From Staphylococcus gallinarum (GTDB lineage: Bacteria; Bacillota; Bacilli; Staphylococcales; Staphylococcaceae), in contig NZ_JXCF01000007.1 of the NCBI RefSeq assembly GCF_000875895.1, positions 1 to 64,000 on the forward strand: 64,000 nucleotides of DNA, in the 5' to 3' direction. Position 1 is the first letter of the stretch. Each line of letters begins with the position of its first letter. Below, one piece after another: positions 43,700 through 51,451 of the stretch. Both the position numbers and the translations under genes were made by a program. The notes under the pieces were generated by a model, which worked only from the letters and a program-made list of their open reading frames with translations, made no database searches and was not told where the DNA came from.

Positions 43700-44198
43700 T
43701 CGATCTTATAATTCTATATTTCTACTATAGTGATAATTATTTAATATTTTTAAATGTTTATACATTGTTTAAAAAGGTATATTCATTATGCGTTATTAAT
43801 TAACTATTTTCCCTTAATATGAGATTCCCCAAAACAACAGCTGATACGCGGTTGTTTTTTGCACATTTGCAAAATTCCTATTCTATATATATTAAGTAAT
43901 AAATACTATTGTACTTTTTGTAAACGCAGAACAAAAGACAATATTAACATTAATTAATTAGCACTCACCAACTGGTGGGTGTTTTTGTTTACCCTTATGT
44001 TTATATGGGTAGATAAAGTCAGAGGTAAGTCAAAAACCTTTTAAACATATCTATGCAGCCGTTAATTCGGCTGTTTTTTTATGTTTATCTACTATACTAA
44101 AGGGTTGTATTATAATACAGGTTATTGCAATCTCCTGTATAATAGTTATTTCATGATAAGAAACCTTTATAGCAGCCATTAATTTGGTTGCTATTTTT
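43700..44198 (+). ncRNA. Array of short sigma-B-like promoter-terminator units (right block)
   Basis: Three units follow each other. Unit A: GTTTAT (43756), 13 bp, AGGTAT (43775-43780), ending in CAACAGC/GCGGTTG plus T6 near 43860. Unit B: GTTTAC (43987), 14 bp, GGGTAG (44007-44012), ending in CAGCCG-TTAATT-CGGCTG plus T8 (44058-44083). Unit C: GTTTAT (44085), 13 bp, GGGTTG (44104-44109), ending in AGCAGCCA-TTAATT-TGGTTGCT plus ATTTTTA (44171-44198). An extra terminator (CACTCACC/GGTGGGTG) is at 43962-43986. RNA lengths would be about 65-85 nt. No frame of useful size is present. Confidence 0.58.
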
Positions 44199-44200
44199 AT

Positions 44201-44225
44201 GTTTCAGATTTATTAAATTGGGTAT
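44201..44225 (+). promoter_or_regulatory. Sigma-B-type promoter of the CsbD-like gene
   Basis: GTTTCA (44201-44206), 13 bp, GGGTAT (44220-44225). It begins directly after the U-tract of the unit C terminator. csbD is a sigma-B gene in Bacillus subtilis, which agrees. Confidence 0.75.
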
Positions 44226-44270
44226 AACTGTATTGTCCTGCTTACAATAACAAAAATGGAGGTGTTTAAC

Positions 44271-44453
44271 ATGGCAGATGAAAGTAAATTCGAACAAGCT
44301 AAAGGTAATTTGAAAGAGACAGCTGGAAATGCTTTTGGTAATGAAGAATTGGAAAAAGAAGGCAAGCAAGATAAAGCTTCTGGTAAAGTAAAAGAAGCTG
44401 CTGAAAACGCAAAAGACAAAGTTAATGACTTTGTTGATAAATTCAAGAAATAA
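44271..44453 (+). CDS. CsbD-family stress protein
   Basis: The product is 60 residues: [48 protein letters not shown] is the CsbD signature, a small helical, charged protein made in general stress. GGAGGTG upstream of ATG. It is phage cargo with its own promoter; staphylococci also have chromosomal copies. Role in the cell is not known in detail. Confidence 0.9.
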   Translation: MADESKFEQAKGNLKETAGNAFGNEELEKEGKQDKASGKVKEAAENAKDKVNDFVDKFKK

Positions 44454-44480
44454 GAATAATATACTTAATGTACTTGTCAA

Positions 44481-44517
44481 AAAAAGAGTGAGTATCACAA
44501 AGAGCTTACTCTTTTTT
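44481..44517 (+). terminator. Terminator after csbD-like gene
   Basis: AGAGTGAG/CTTACTCT stem with a 12-base loop, flanked by A and T runs, so it may act on both strands. Confidence 0.75.
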
Positions 44518-44567
44518 AATTTACATACGAGAACATTTGTTCTATTATATTCGTGAGGTGATTATAA

Positions 44568-44759
44568 ATGGAACCAAATTTAGACTGGAATAAAGATTTC
44601 CAAGAATTCCAGGATATTTTGAATTCAGGAATACATCCCGAATGGTTATATAACGCAAAAGCAAATATGATACTCAACCCTGCATATACAGGACAAGGCA
44701 AACAATTTTTCTTTACTAAAGATATTATTAAAGCTAGTAAAATAGTTCCTTTTTATTAA
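44568..44759 (+). CDS. Small hypothetical protein
   Basis: The product is 63 residues, aromatic and acidic at the start (MEPNLDWNKDFQEFQDIL), with GTGAGGTGATTA upstream of ATG. It lies 27 bp before the DUF1722-like gene and may be co-transcribed. Not recognised. Confidence 0.6.
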   Translation: MEPNLDWNKDFQEFQDILNSGIHPEWLYNAKANMILNPAYTGQGKQFFFTKDIIKASKIVPFY

Positions 44760-44786
44760 ATAGAACAATGAAAGAAGGTATATAAC

Positions 44787-45173
44787 ATTAGCAAACAATT
44801 TCAAAAAGAAAAACTGTGGAGTAGATATAAATACGAAGTTTTATGGCATGATCAAAGCGCCTATAATGATATTAGATTTTTGATGAATAATGATGTTGAA
44901 TTTGAAATCATTCAACAAAAAATTCAATATTCTCTAAATAAGCAACCTTCTAAAGGATCAATAATAAATGCTTATTGCCATATGTGGGGATATTTTAAAA
45001 AAATAAGTACTGAACAAGAAAAGCAGTTATTTAAAAAACTAAAGACAGATTTTGAAAATCATATTATAACAGAAAAAGAATTAATTGATTTTATCAAAAA
45101 ATTAGTCGATTTATATGAAGTCACTTATTTAAAACAATCTACTATTATAAATAAAGCCCACCCAAATGAATAG
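44787..45173 (+). CDS. YbgA-like DUF1722 protein with ATT start
   Basis: The frame encodes 128 residues. KEKLWSRYKYEVLWHDQSAYNDIRFLM and IINAYCHMWGYFKKISTEQEKQLFKKL match the DUF1722/YbgA pattern (basic N-terminal helix, then N-x-x-x-H-M-W-G-Y-F-K-K). The first 31 residues of the family pattern lie upstream of the earliest ATG/TTG (44880). The only fitting start is ATT at 44787, eight bases after AGAAGG. Either ATT is used or the original ATG was mutated. DUF1722 function is not established. Confidence 0.65.
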   Translation: MSKQFQKEKLWSRYKYEVLWHDQSAYNDIRFLMNNDVEFEIIQQKIQYSLNKQPSKGSIINAYCHMWGYFKKISTEQEKQLFKKLKTDFENHIITEKELIDFIKKLVDLYEVTYLKQSTIINKAHPNE

Positions 45174-45188
45174 GTGGGTTGTTTTTAC
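45156..45188 (+). terminator. Terminator at the right end of the prophage
   Basis: CCCACC/GGTGGG stem overlapping the stop codon of the DUF1722-like gene, followed by TTGTTTTT. Confidence 0.8.
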
Positions 45189-45240
45189 GCCAACGGCATG
45201 CCAATAAAATAGCGGAAACACTGGTGTTCTGGGGTTTATA

Positions 45241-45258
45241 GAATCCCTCACTCTCCGT
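45241..45258 (+). repeat. attR core
   Basis: Second copy of GAATCCCTCACTCTCCGT. The bases before it (GGGGTTTATA) differ from tRNA-Ser, so only the 3' piece of the tRNA is copied here. It is followed directly by the second element, whose own left attachment this also appears to be. Confidence 0.9.
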
Positions 45259-45309
45259 ACATAACCCTTGATGTGATAGGGTTTTAATAGGGCAAGTGTC
45301 AAATATGTG

Positions 45310-46368
45310 TCAAGAAAATAATTCTCTGACACGTTGACCTTGCTCTTTTTTATGTTCTTCCAATAAATGAGAATATGTGTTAAGCGTTATTGAAATGTTT
45401 GAGTGTCCTAATCGTTTGCTGATATATTCAATTGGTAACCCTTTAGAAACTTAATAAGATGTATGTGTGTGACTTAATGAATATGGGGTTACATTATCAT
45501 CTTTTAATCCTATAACTTTCTTAGTATGTGAAAAAGACTTGTTAACCGCTGTATGACTTAATGAAAATAATTTGCCATCGATTCTACGAGGGAGATTAGA
45601 TAGCTTAGAATTAATTAACATTATGTCTTTTTGATTCACTTCAACATCTCTATCTGAATTTTTAGTTTTCGTACCAGGCAAGTGAATTATCCCATTCCCT
45701 TTGTTTAGATCATCATAATTCATATTTATTGCATCGCTATATCTAGCCCCAGTAATTGATAATAGATATAAGAAAATATAGCTTTCTTCATCTCTGCTTT
45801 TAAAATAATCCAACATGTCTAAATAGTTTTTAATACTCATATATTTAAAGTGTTCATCTTTCGGTTTTACTGTCCCATTAATTGTTATATTAAAAGTTGG
45901 GTCTTTCTTTATATAACCATCATATACTGCCTCTCTTAAACAAGGTCCAATACAGCCATTTACTTTCCTAACTGTCTCATCAGAATAACCATTACCATAT
46001 TTATTTAAAAACTTTTGGTATTCTATTCGCTTTATGTTTTTCAATAACATATTTTCTCCAAAATATTCAGTAAATAACTTTAAAGAACGTTCGTCCCAGT
46101 AATATTGTTTAGGTGATAGACTTTTTTTATTTTTCATAACTAACCAATCTTTATAATAGGTTGAGAACGTTTTATTATCCTCGATTATATTGCCATCTTC
46201 TAAATCTCTAATTAATTGCTGTGCTGCATTCGTTGCCTCAGCTTTAGTTTTAAAACCAGACTTACGCTTTTTACCAGATTTAAAACTAGGGTGCTTAACA
46301 TCATATTGCCATGATGTTGATGTTTTATTTTTACGTTTTGTAACTGTAAATGTTGCCATAATTATCAA
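45310..46368 (-). pseudogene. Degenerate tyrosine integrase
   Basis: Homologous to the integrase at 416-1447 along its length (same N-terminal pattern, TGARYSDAINM with Arg, C-terminal RLGHSNISITLNTYSHLLEEH). Two defects are visible. A TAA at 45451-45453 interrupts the frame after SHTHTSY, although the remaining 46 codons are still open and conserved. The catalytic H-x-x-R is changed to Y-S-L-S (normal HSLR). The protein would lack the Tyr nucleophile and be inactive. Confidence 0.9.
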
Positions 46369-46376
46369 TTCCTCCT

Positions 46377-46414
46377 AAAAAAGATAAAAATATATAGGGC
46401 AGTAGGGACTGCCC
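46377..46414 (-). promoter_or_regulatory. Leader hairpin of the second integrase
   Basis: GGGCAGT-AGGG-ACTGCCC forms a 7-bp perfect stem. On the minus strand it is followed by TATATATTTTTATC and a T run just before the ribosome site of the integrase pseudogene. Same design as 1462-1502. Confidence 0.6.
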
Positions 46415-46443
46415 GTGTGGTTGTTTTGTCAATTTTTTTGAAA

Positions 46444-47640
46444 TTAATCCATTCTACTCAATAATAAAAGAGCAAGTTTCCCAGTTGTTCTTGCGTCATT
46501 CAATGCTTGATGTGAATCACCTTCATCTAATTCGAAATAGTTTTTCAAAGTTTCAAGTTTATGATTTGGAGTTTCATTTATAAGTTTTCTCGACGAAGTT
46601 AAAGTATCAAATACTCGGAATTTCTCATGATTTATATTGAAATCATGTAAATTTTTTAGTAGAAACTTCATATCAAACGGAGCGTTATGAGCAACGATTG
46701 TTTTTTGTTCTATGTAACTCAATAACTCTTTTAGGTGATAAATTGACAGTTTTGGTTTATTTTCTAAAAATTCATTTGTAATACCCGTTTTTCTCATCAC
46801 CGTCTTTCCTACTGGTTTATCTGGCTTGAAATACTGTGTATGTTCATTTACTATTATTCCATCTTTGAATTCAACAATTCCATATTGAATGATTTCATTG
46901 ATGTCATACTTTAATCCTGTTGTTTCAAAATCAAGCACAACAAAGTCTTTTGTTAATTTTTTGATTTTTGTATAATTTAAATCTAAAGGTTTCTCATGAA
47001 TTGTATTTTCAGCTATTTTACTTGTAATAACTTCTTCAGAAATTTCTTGATTTTGTGACTTATTAATAATTTGATTCTCTTCAAGTTCCTGAATATAATC
47101 TTCTTTCAGTTTTAATTTCATATTTAACATATCTATATTTTTCTGCATCTTTTTTGATTCAGTCTCTACTATTTTCTCTTCTACAATAACTTTAGGTTGT
47201 TTAGATTTCTCGTTTTCAAGATCTTTACTTTTTTTCTTTAATTCTTTTTTAACATCATTCAGTTCTTTTTTTAGATTATTGTTTTCATTACGGAATTCAT
47301 ACAGTTTACTTTCTGTATTATCTGCATTTCGTAGTTTGGACTTTTCAATCTCAAGACTATTATTTTTGTCATCTAATTCCTTTTTAATACTATCTAGTTG
47401 CTTTTTTAATTTATCGTTCTCTACTTGGAAATTGTTTAAGTTACTATTATTATCTTCTAATTGGTGTTTTTGTTTTTTGTGTTTATTAAGTTTAAATAAG
47501 CAAAATATTATTATAGAAATAAAAAAGATTAACAATAACAAATCAACAACACCCAAACCATTCTCAATTATAATTGAGATACCACCAATTAACATAAATG
47601 CTGAAAATACTATGAATCCCCAATATAAACCCTTTTTCAT
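46444..47640 (-). CDS. Membrane-anchored DEDDh 3'-5' exonuclease with coiled coil
   Basis: This 398-residue protein has two N-terminal membrane segments (about 5-24 and 29-48). A long coiled coil (about 55-210) leads to a C-terminal DnaQ-like exonuclease domain (about 225-395). The DEDDh residues are visible: Asp and Glu in VVLDFETTG, Asp in AHNAPFDMKFL, and His plus Asp in DSHQALNDART. The start ATG overlaps the stop of the upstream ImmA/IrrE pseudogene (ATGA), so it was translated with it. It remains intact although its neighbours are broken. A membrane-tethered nuclease could act on incoming DNA; this is inference. Confidence 0.85.
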   Translation of the reverse strand: MKKGLYWGFIVFSAFMLIGGISIIIENGLGVVDLLLLIFFISIIIFCLFKLNKHKKQKHQLEDNNSNLNNFQVENDKLKKQLDSIKKELDDKNNSLEIEKSKLRNADNTESKLYEFRNENNNLKKELNDVKKELKKKSKDLENEKSKQPKVIVEEKIVETESKKMQKNIDMLNMKLKLKEDYIQELEENQIINKSQNQEISEEVITSKIAENTIHEKPLDLNYTKIKKLTKDFVVLDFETTGLKYDINEIIQYGIVEFKDGIIVNEHTQYFKPDKPVGKTVMRKTGITNEFLENKPKLSIYHLKELLSYIEQKTIVAHNAPFDMKFLLKNLHDFNINHEKFRVFDTLTSSRKLINETPNHKLETLKNYFELDEGDSHQALNDARTTGKLALLLLSRMD

Positions 47641-48055
47641 TCCACATTGCTCCCATTCTCTAAGTTTTTATATTCAAACACACGTAGGGGAGAAAATTGT
47701 ATTAGATAATCTCCACATAGTGTGGATAAACCATATTTCATTTTATAATGCTCAATACTTTGTTGTACAAAACATTTAGTAACCTCAAAAAAAATAGCCA
47801 TTTCATATAATGAGTGATAGCCTTGTTTGAATGTATCAATTGTTCTAATAAGAGAAACTAGTAACTCCTATGCTCTTTTGCGAGCAAAACTCTCGAATTC
47901 TATATTGTTAAATTGTATTTGAACTATAATATCTCTTAATGCAAATTCATGATGGATACTTCTTATGATATTACCACATTCATTATCAAAATGGGCATTA
48001 ATTTTATATTGTTATGTAATTTTTCTTCAGTGATATCAGTTGGTAGCTAATTGTA
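47637..48055 (-). pseudogene. ImmA/IrrE-like metallopeptidase remnant
   Basis: On the minus strand the pieces HFDNECGNIIRSIHHEFALRDI, QFNNIEFESFARKRA-stop-ELLVSLIRTIDTFKQ, YHSLYEMAIFFEVTKCFVQQSIEHYKMKYGLSTLC and FSPLRVFEY match ImmA/IrrE phage proteins, which cleave or antagonise the repressor. A TAG interrupts the frame, and a frameshift is visible near 48000. The N-terminal zinc-site half is not readable. It is a dead gene. Confidence 0.7.
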
Positions 48056-48070
48056 AATGTTGTTAAAAAA

Positions 48071-48184
48071 TATGGAGTAGGAAAGCTCAAATATAAAATA
48101 GGATATCTTGAAGTAGAGATAGAATCCAAAGGCGATAAAAAGGTATTAGTAACAAAGTATAGGAGAGCGGAAATTCTACTATGA
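48071..48184 (+). pseudogene. Orphan 3' gene fragment
   Basis: An open stretch of 37 codons (begins YGVGKLKYKIGYLEVEIESK, ends KYRRAEILL then TGA) has protein-like composition but no start. It is likely the tail of a gene lost from the second element. Family not recognised. Confidence 0.4.
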
Positions 48185-48560
48185 TAAATATTTTATATTC
48201 GACTAATGAATGATTTAAATTCTGTTTTTCAACTTCTAGTCTTATAGAGAGACCAGAGTCATTAGGATTATTAGAATGTTTTAATCCTGAATCTATATTT
48301 ATATAGAAAACGATATCTTCTGTAATACTTTCGAATACTGTAAATGATATGTTAGGTTCATAAAAATAATTGTCTATCTCATTTAAGTCGCTTGCTTAAT
48401 TATTTGATTTATTAATTTCATGAGAGAATACTACAAATTCATCATTAATAATTTTATTTTCATACGTAATTGTTAAATCGAAAATAACTGTTTTCAAATC
48501 ATCTTCTACAATACTTTTTTTATGGTTTAGGCAAAAAGAAACATTGATACTTTCATAATT
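48185..48560 (-). pseudogene. Decayed unidentified gene
   Basis: On the minus strand one frame reads coherent protein-like sequence (SIVEDDLKTVIFDLTITYENK, YFYEPNISFTVFESITEDIVF, DSGLSIRLEVEKQNL) broken by at least two stops (TAA near 48525 and 48398). The pattern slightly recalls WapI-type immunity proteins, but this is weak. It marks the eroded edge of the second element. Confidence 0.45.
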
Positions 48561-48751
48561 TAAATTTGTTGAAGTTGATCATAAAAAAAGAACTGTTTAG
48601 AAAGTTTTGGGATTATCTTAACTAATAGATCATATATAAAGACTGTATAACTTTATGTTTAAAAGATTGTATGGTATTAAAAAGTATATCATTTGTATAT
48701 TTAAATATGGTATTATGTATAAGTTATTTTAACAATGAGGAGGTAAATGCT

Positions 48752-49600
48752 ATGAAATCTCTGATAAAGAACCATTATAAAAATATTATTATATGTTTAA
48801 TAGGAACATTTATAAATGCAATTGGAGTAAACGGCTTTTTATTAGGATCTGATTTAGGCGATGGTGGAACTGTTGGTATATCGTTAGCATTAAAATACTC
48901 ACTTGGTTTTTCACCAGCATTAACATCATTAATTATAAATGTAATTCTAATTATAATTGGTTGGAAATATCTTAGTAAAACAGTTGCAATTTATACAGTT
49001 ATTTCCAATACAGCACTATCATTATTTTTAGAATTAACGAAAAATGTTAATTTAGGTATTCATGATTTTGTTATTAATTCAGTATTTGGTGGAGCAATCA
49101 TTGGTATAAGTGTTGGTTTTGTATTGTCTACAGGTAGTACAGTAGGTGGGCCAGCAGTAGTAGCTAGAATATTTAATAAATATTTTGGATTTAAAACGTC
49201 TAAGACTATTTTTTTATTAGATAGTCTAATTGTTTTGTCATTTTTAATTGTCTTGCCATTAAGAAATGTGTTATTTACGATTATAATGTTATTTATCACT
49301 GAAAGAGCAACGTCATTTATAATTGAAGGATTCAATCCTAAGAAGGCGGTAACTATAATTTCTGAAAAAAATGAAGTATTAGCAGATAAAATTAATAGTT
49401 TTACTGGGAGAGGAACTACTATTTTACCAAGTAAAGGCGGATACTCAAAAAATGAGTCAGGCATGCTTTATGTGGTTGTTCATCAATCACAAGTTACTAA
49501 AATAAAAAATTTAGTTTACCAAGAGGATGAAAAAGCATTTTTAGTTATACATGATGTTAGAGATGTACTAGGCAGCACATTTATAAATAATATTACATAA
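48752..49600 (+). CDS. YitT-family membrane protein with DUF2179 domain
   Basis: The product is 282 residues from ATG after GAGGAGG. Five or six membrane segments (about 10-200; GTFINAIGVNGFLLGSDLGDGGTVGISLALKY is the YitT signature). A cytoplasmic C-terminal DUF2179 domain lies at about 215-280 (GRGTTILPSKGGYSKNESGMLYVVVHQSQVTKIKNLV). Transport substrate is unknown for the family. It is the first intact chromosomal gene after the phage region. Confidence 0.9.
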   Translation: MKSLIKNHYKNIIICLIGTFINAIGVNGFLLGSDLGDGGTVGISLALKYSLGFSPALTSLIINVILIIIGWKYLSKTVAIYTVISNTALSLFLELTKNVNLGIHDFVINSVFGGAIIGISVGFVLSTGSTVGGPAVVARIFNKYFGFKTSKTIFLLDSLIVLSFLIVLPLRNVLFTIIMLFITERATSFIIEGFNPKKAVTIISEKNEVLADKINSFTGRGTTILPSKGGYSKNESGMLYVVVHQSQVTKIKNLVYQEDEKAFLVIHDVRDVLGSTFINNIT

Positions 49601-49699
49601 GGTGAAACGTTTATGATTAAGTTGATGTACCAATTGAAATTGATTTTAAAAATGGGTAATAACTGCAGTTAAAATTTTTCAAAACTCTTTTCATAAAAA

Positions 49700-49750
49700 A
49701 ATCCTTGCTATTTTATCGATTGATTAGTCGATGAAATAGCAAGGATTTTT
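49700..49750. terminator. Long bidirectional terminator
   Basis: ATCCTTGCTATTTTATCGA and TCGATGAAATAGCAAGGAT form a long stem with A and T runs on the two sides. It follows yitT. The next 185 bases up to the lipoprotein gene show no supported gene. Confidence 0.85.
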
Positions 49751-49937
49751 AAGTTTTAGAATGGATTTTAAGTTTATTACAAGAGATAACATTCTAAATC
49801 CATCTATAACTAATATGCTACGTTTAAATTCCTTTCTGGTCTAGCTATAGGTCTATATCGATTAATAGGAATTGGCCATGTAATATTTGTTATTGTTTAA
49901 ATTGATAGTTAAAGAATGATATTATTTGATACTGTTG

Positions 49938-50555
49938 TTAATTATTTCTATATTGATCGTATACACCATTTTCAATTTTATTTTCTTCTTCTTGGATTTT
50001 TTCATAAACTTGATCAGCATTATCACCATCGTAATAACCATTTTCTATTGCATATTTTGTCTGCAATTCAGCTGATGAGAGTCCGCCATTATATTTTTTT
50101 CTTAGTGCATTATAATACTCATCTTCTGTTTGTGCTGCATTTATCTCAGCATTTACATCGTTAGTATTTTGAGTTTGTGTGCTAGAATTTTTGTTATTAC
50201 TATTTTCTGTATTATTTACTTGTTGTTGTGTGGCATTAGTTTGTTGATTAGTTTCTTGTTGTGTTTGATCGTTCTGTTGGTTGTTATTATTTGCGACTTC
50301 TTGTGAATTAGTGTTTTGGCTTATATTATTTGAATTATCACTGTCTTTATTTGATAAGCTTTCTTTGTCGTCTGTCTGTTGTTCTTTTTTCTTATCCTCA
50401 TCTGACTTTTTATTAGTTTTCGTATTGTTGTCTTTCTTTGTTTCTTTATTAGATGTTTTGGTTTCTTTATTATTTTCAGATGTTGTTTTCTCGTCATTGT
50501 TACATGCCGCTAATATTAAGAAACTTGATAGTAGTAATATTGATATTTGTTTCAT
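49938..50555 (-). CDS. Asn/Gln/Lys-rich lipoprotein
   Basis: The product is 205 residues from ATG after AAGGAGAT. A lipoprotein signal peptide ends in the lipobox LAAC (Cys20). A low-complexity Asn/Gln/Lys/Thr spacer (about 22-140) follows, and then a C-terminal helical region (about 142-205) containing NAAQTEDEYYNALRKKYNGGLSSAELQTKYAIENGYYDGDNADQVYEKI. The spacer probably reaches through the wall. Paralogous in style to the next gene. Confidence 0.85.
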   Translation of the reverse strand: MKQISILLLSSFLILAACNNDEKTTSENNKETKTSNKETKKDNNTKTNKKSDEDKKKEQQTDDKESLSNKDSDNSNNISQNTNSQEVANNNNQQNDQTQQETNQQTNATQQQVNNTENSNNKNSSTQTQNTNDVNAEINAAQTEDEYYNALRKKYNGGLSSAELQTKYAIENGYYDGDNADQVYEKIQEEENKIENGVYDQYRNN

Positions 50556-50667
50556 AATTATCTCCTTATTTTTATGTAATAACAATCCAAAAATATTTTT
50601 AATATTATTAAGAAATCGACTTTCTAGTTTTTTTATTTAAATTACTAAGTATTTTACTATTATAAGT

Positions 50668-51213
50668 TTATTCAGCATCTCTATTGTCATATACTGATTC
50701 TTCTGTGCCGTTTTCAACTCTTAATGAACTTTCATATGCTGCGCTTGCTGGTCCTTCCATTACGTTACCTTGGGGGATAACTCCATTAGACACTGCGCTA
50801 TTATATGCTTGGATTTTCTCTATTTCAGAATAATTACCATTAATAATTGTTTCTAAAGTATTTCTATCCGTAACATTTGAATTGTCGATATTTTGGCTTT
50901 GTGGTTGATTGGTTTGCGATTGTTCTGTTTGTGTTGTACTAGCTTGTTGTTCGTCTGTTGGTGTATTATTTTGAGTTTGATTCTGTTGATTTGTATTTTG
51001 GTCGTTATTTGTTTGTTGTTCAGAATTTTGATTTTCAGTGTTTGAAGTTTGCTCGTTATTGTTTTCTTTGTCTTTCTTTTTATCATTATTTTTCTTGTGT
51101 TCATTATTAGAAGATTTGTTATCATTAGTATCATCTAATTTACTTTCTTCTTTGTGCGCACATGCAGTTAGAAGTAAAAAACTTGCTAAAAATAAAAATG
51201 ATAATTTTTTCAT
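50668..51213 (-). CDS. Asn/Gln-rich lipoprotein, paralogue in design
   Basis: The product is 181 residues: signal peptide with lipobox LTAC (Cys18), a long Asn/Gln/Lys/Thr low-complexity spacer (about 25-112), and a small C-terminal domain (about 115-181, TLETIINGNYSEIEKIQAYNSAVSNGVIPQG). ATG follows AAGGAGTGAG. Same layout as the gene at 49938-50555 but with a different end domain. Role unknown. Confidence 0.85.
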   Translation of the reverse strand: MKKLSFLFLASFLLLTACAHKEESKLDDTNDNKSSNNEHKKNNDKKKDKENNNEQTSNTENQNSEQQTNNDQNTNQQNQTQNNTPTDEQQASTTQTEQSQTNQPQSQNIDNSNVTDRNTLETIINGNYSEIEKIQAYNSAVSNGVIPQGNVMEGPASAAYESSLRVENGTEESVYDNRDAE

Positions 51214-51451
51214 TTTATCTCACTCCTTATCGTTTTCGCGTTAAATTATTATTATTGTAGTACATATAAAATTATAACAAAAAAGTTTGGTACAATTGGT
51301 AATTATTTTTAATTTTAACCTAATTCTATAATTAAATCATTTTGTGTTAGCTGATATTGCATGTTCTTTTTAAATGAAACTGACATAATAGAGGATAGTT
51401 ATTTATTCGTATTAATGCATTTATAGTTTGTTGGAAAGAGGGGGTAGTGTG

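Larger units (their letters stand above)
226..45258. mobile_element. Complete cos-type siphovirus prophage in tRNA-Ser
   Basis: Bounded by the 18-bp repeat. It contains, in normal temperate-phage order, integrase, CI/Cro switch, antirepressor, recombination and replication genes, RinB/RinA activators, HNH-TerS-TerL, portal, ClpP protease, HK97 capsid, connectors, tail tube, chaperones with frameshift, tape measure, Dit, Tal, tail spike, BppU, XkdX, holin, endolysin and a right-end accessory region. No essential module looks broken, so it is probably able to excise and replicate. That is inference: no induction data can be seen in sequence. Confidence 0.95.
45259..48600. mobile_element. Remnant lysogeny end of a second tRNA-Ser element
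   Basis: Directly after attR comes a related integrase gene (broken), the TGTCAA arm motif, the same leader repeat, a membrane exonuclease, an ImmA/IrrE pseudogene and degraded fragments. The order int, exonuclease, ImmA/IrrE is that of a phage lysogeny module. No replication or virion genes remain and no third att core was seen. So an older prophage or island in the same tRNA decayed, and the newer phage entered at its left edge. The right limit is uncertain. Confidence 0.7.

Noticed and set aside
46400..48750. Third copy of the 18-bp attachment core as right end of the second element
   Set aside because: No copy of GAATCCCTCACTCTCCGT or a close variant was seen; the right end seems eroded.
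49780..49925. Minus-strand reading TWPIPINRYRPIARPERNLNVAY before a stop
   Set aside because: It looks protein-like but has no start codon and only 25 codons; it could be a gene scar. Not enough to call.
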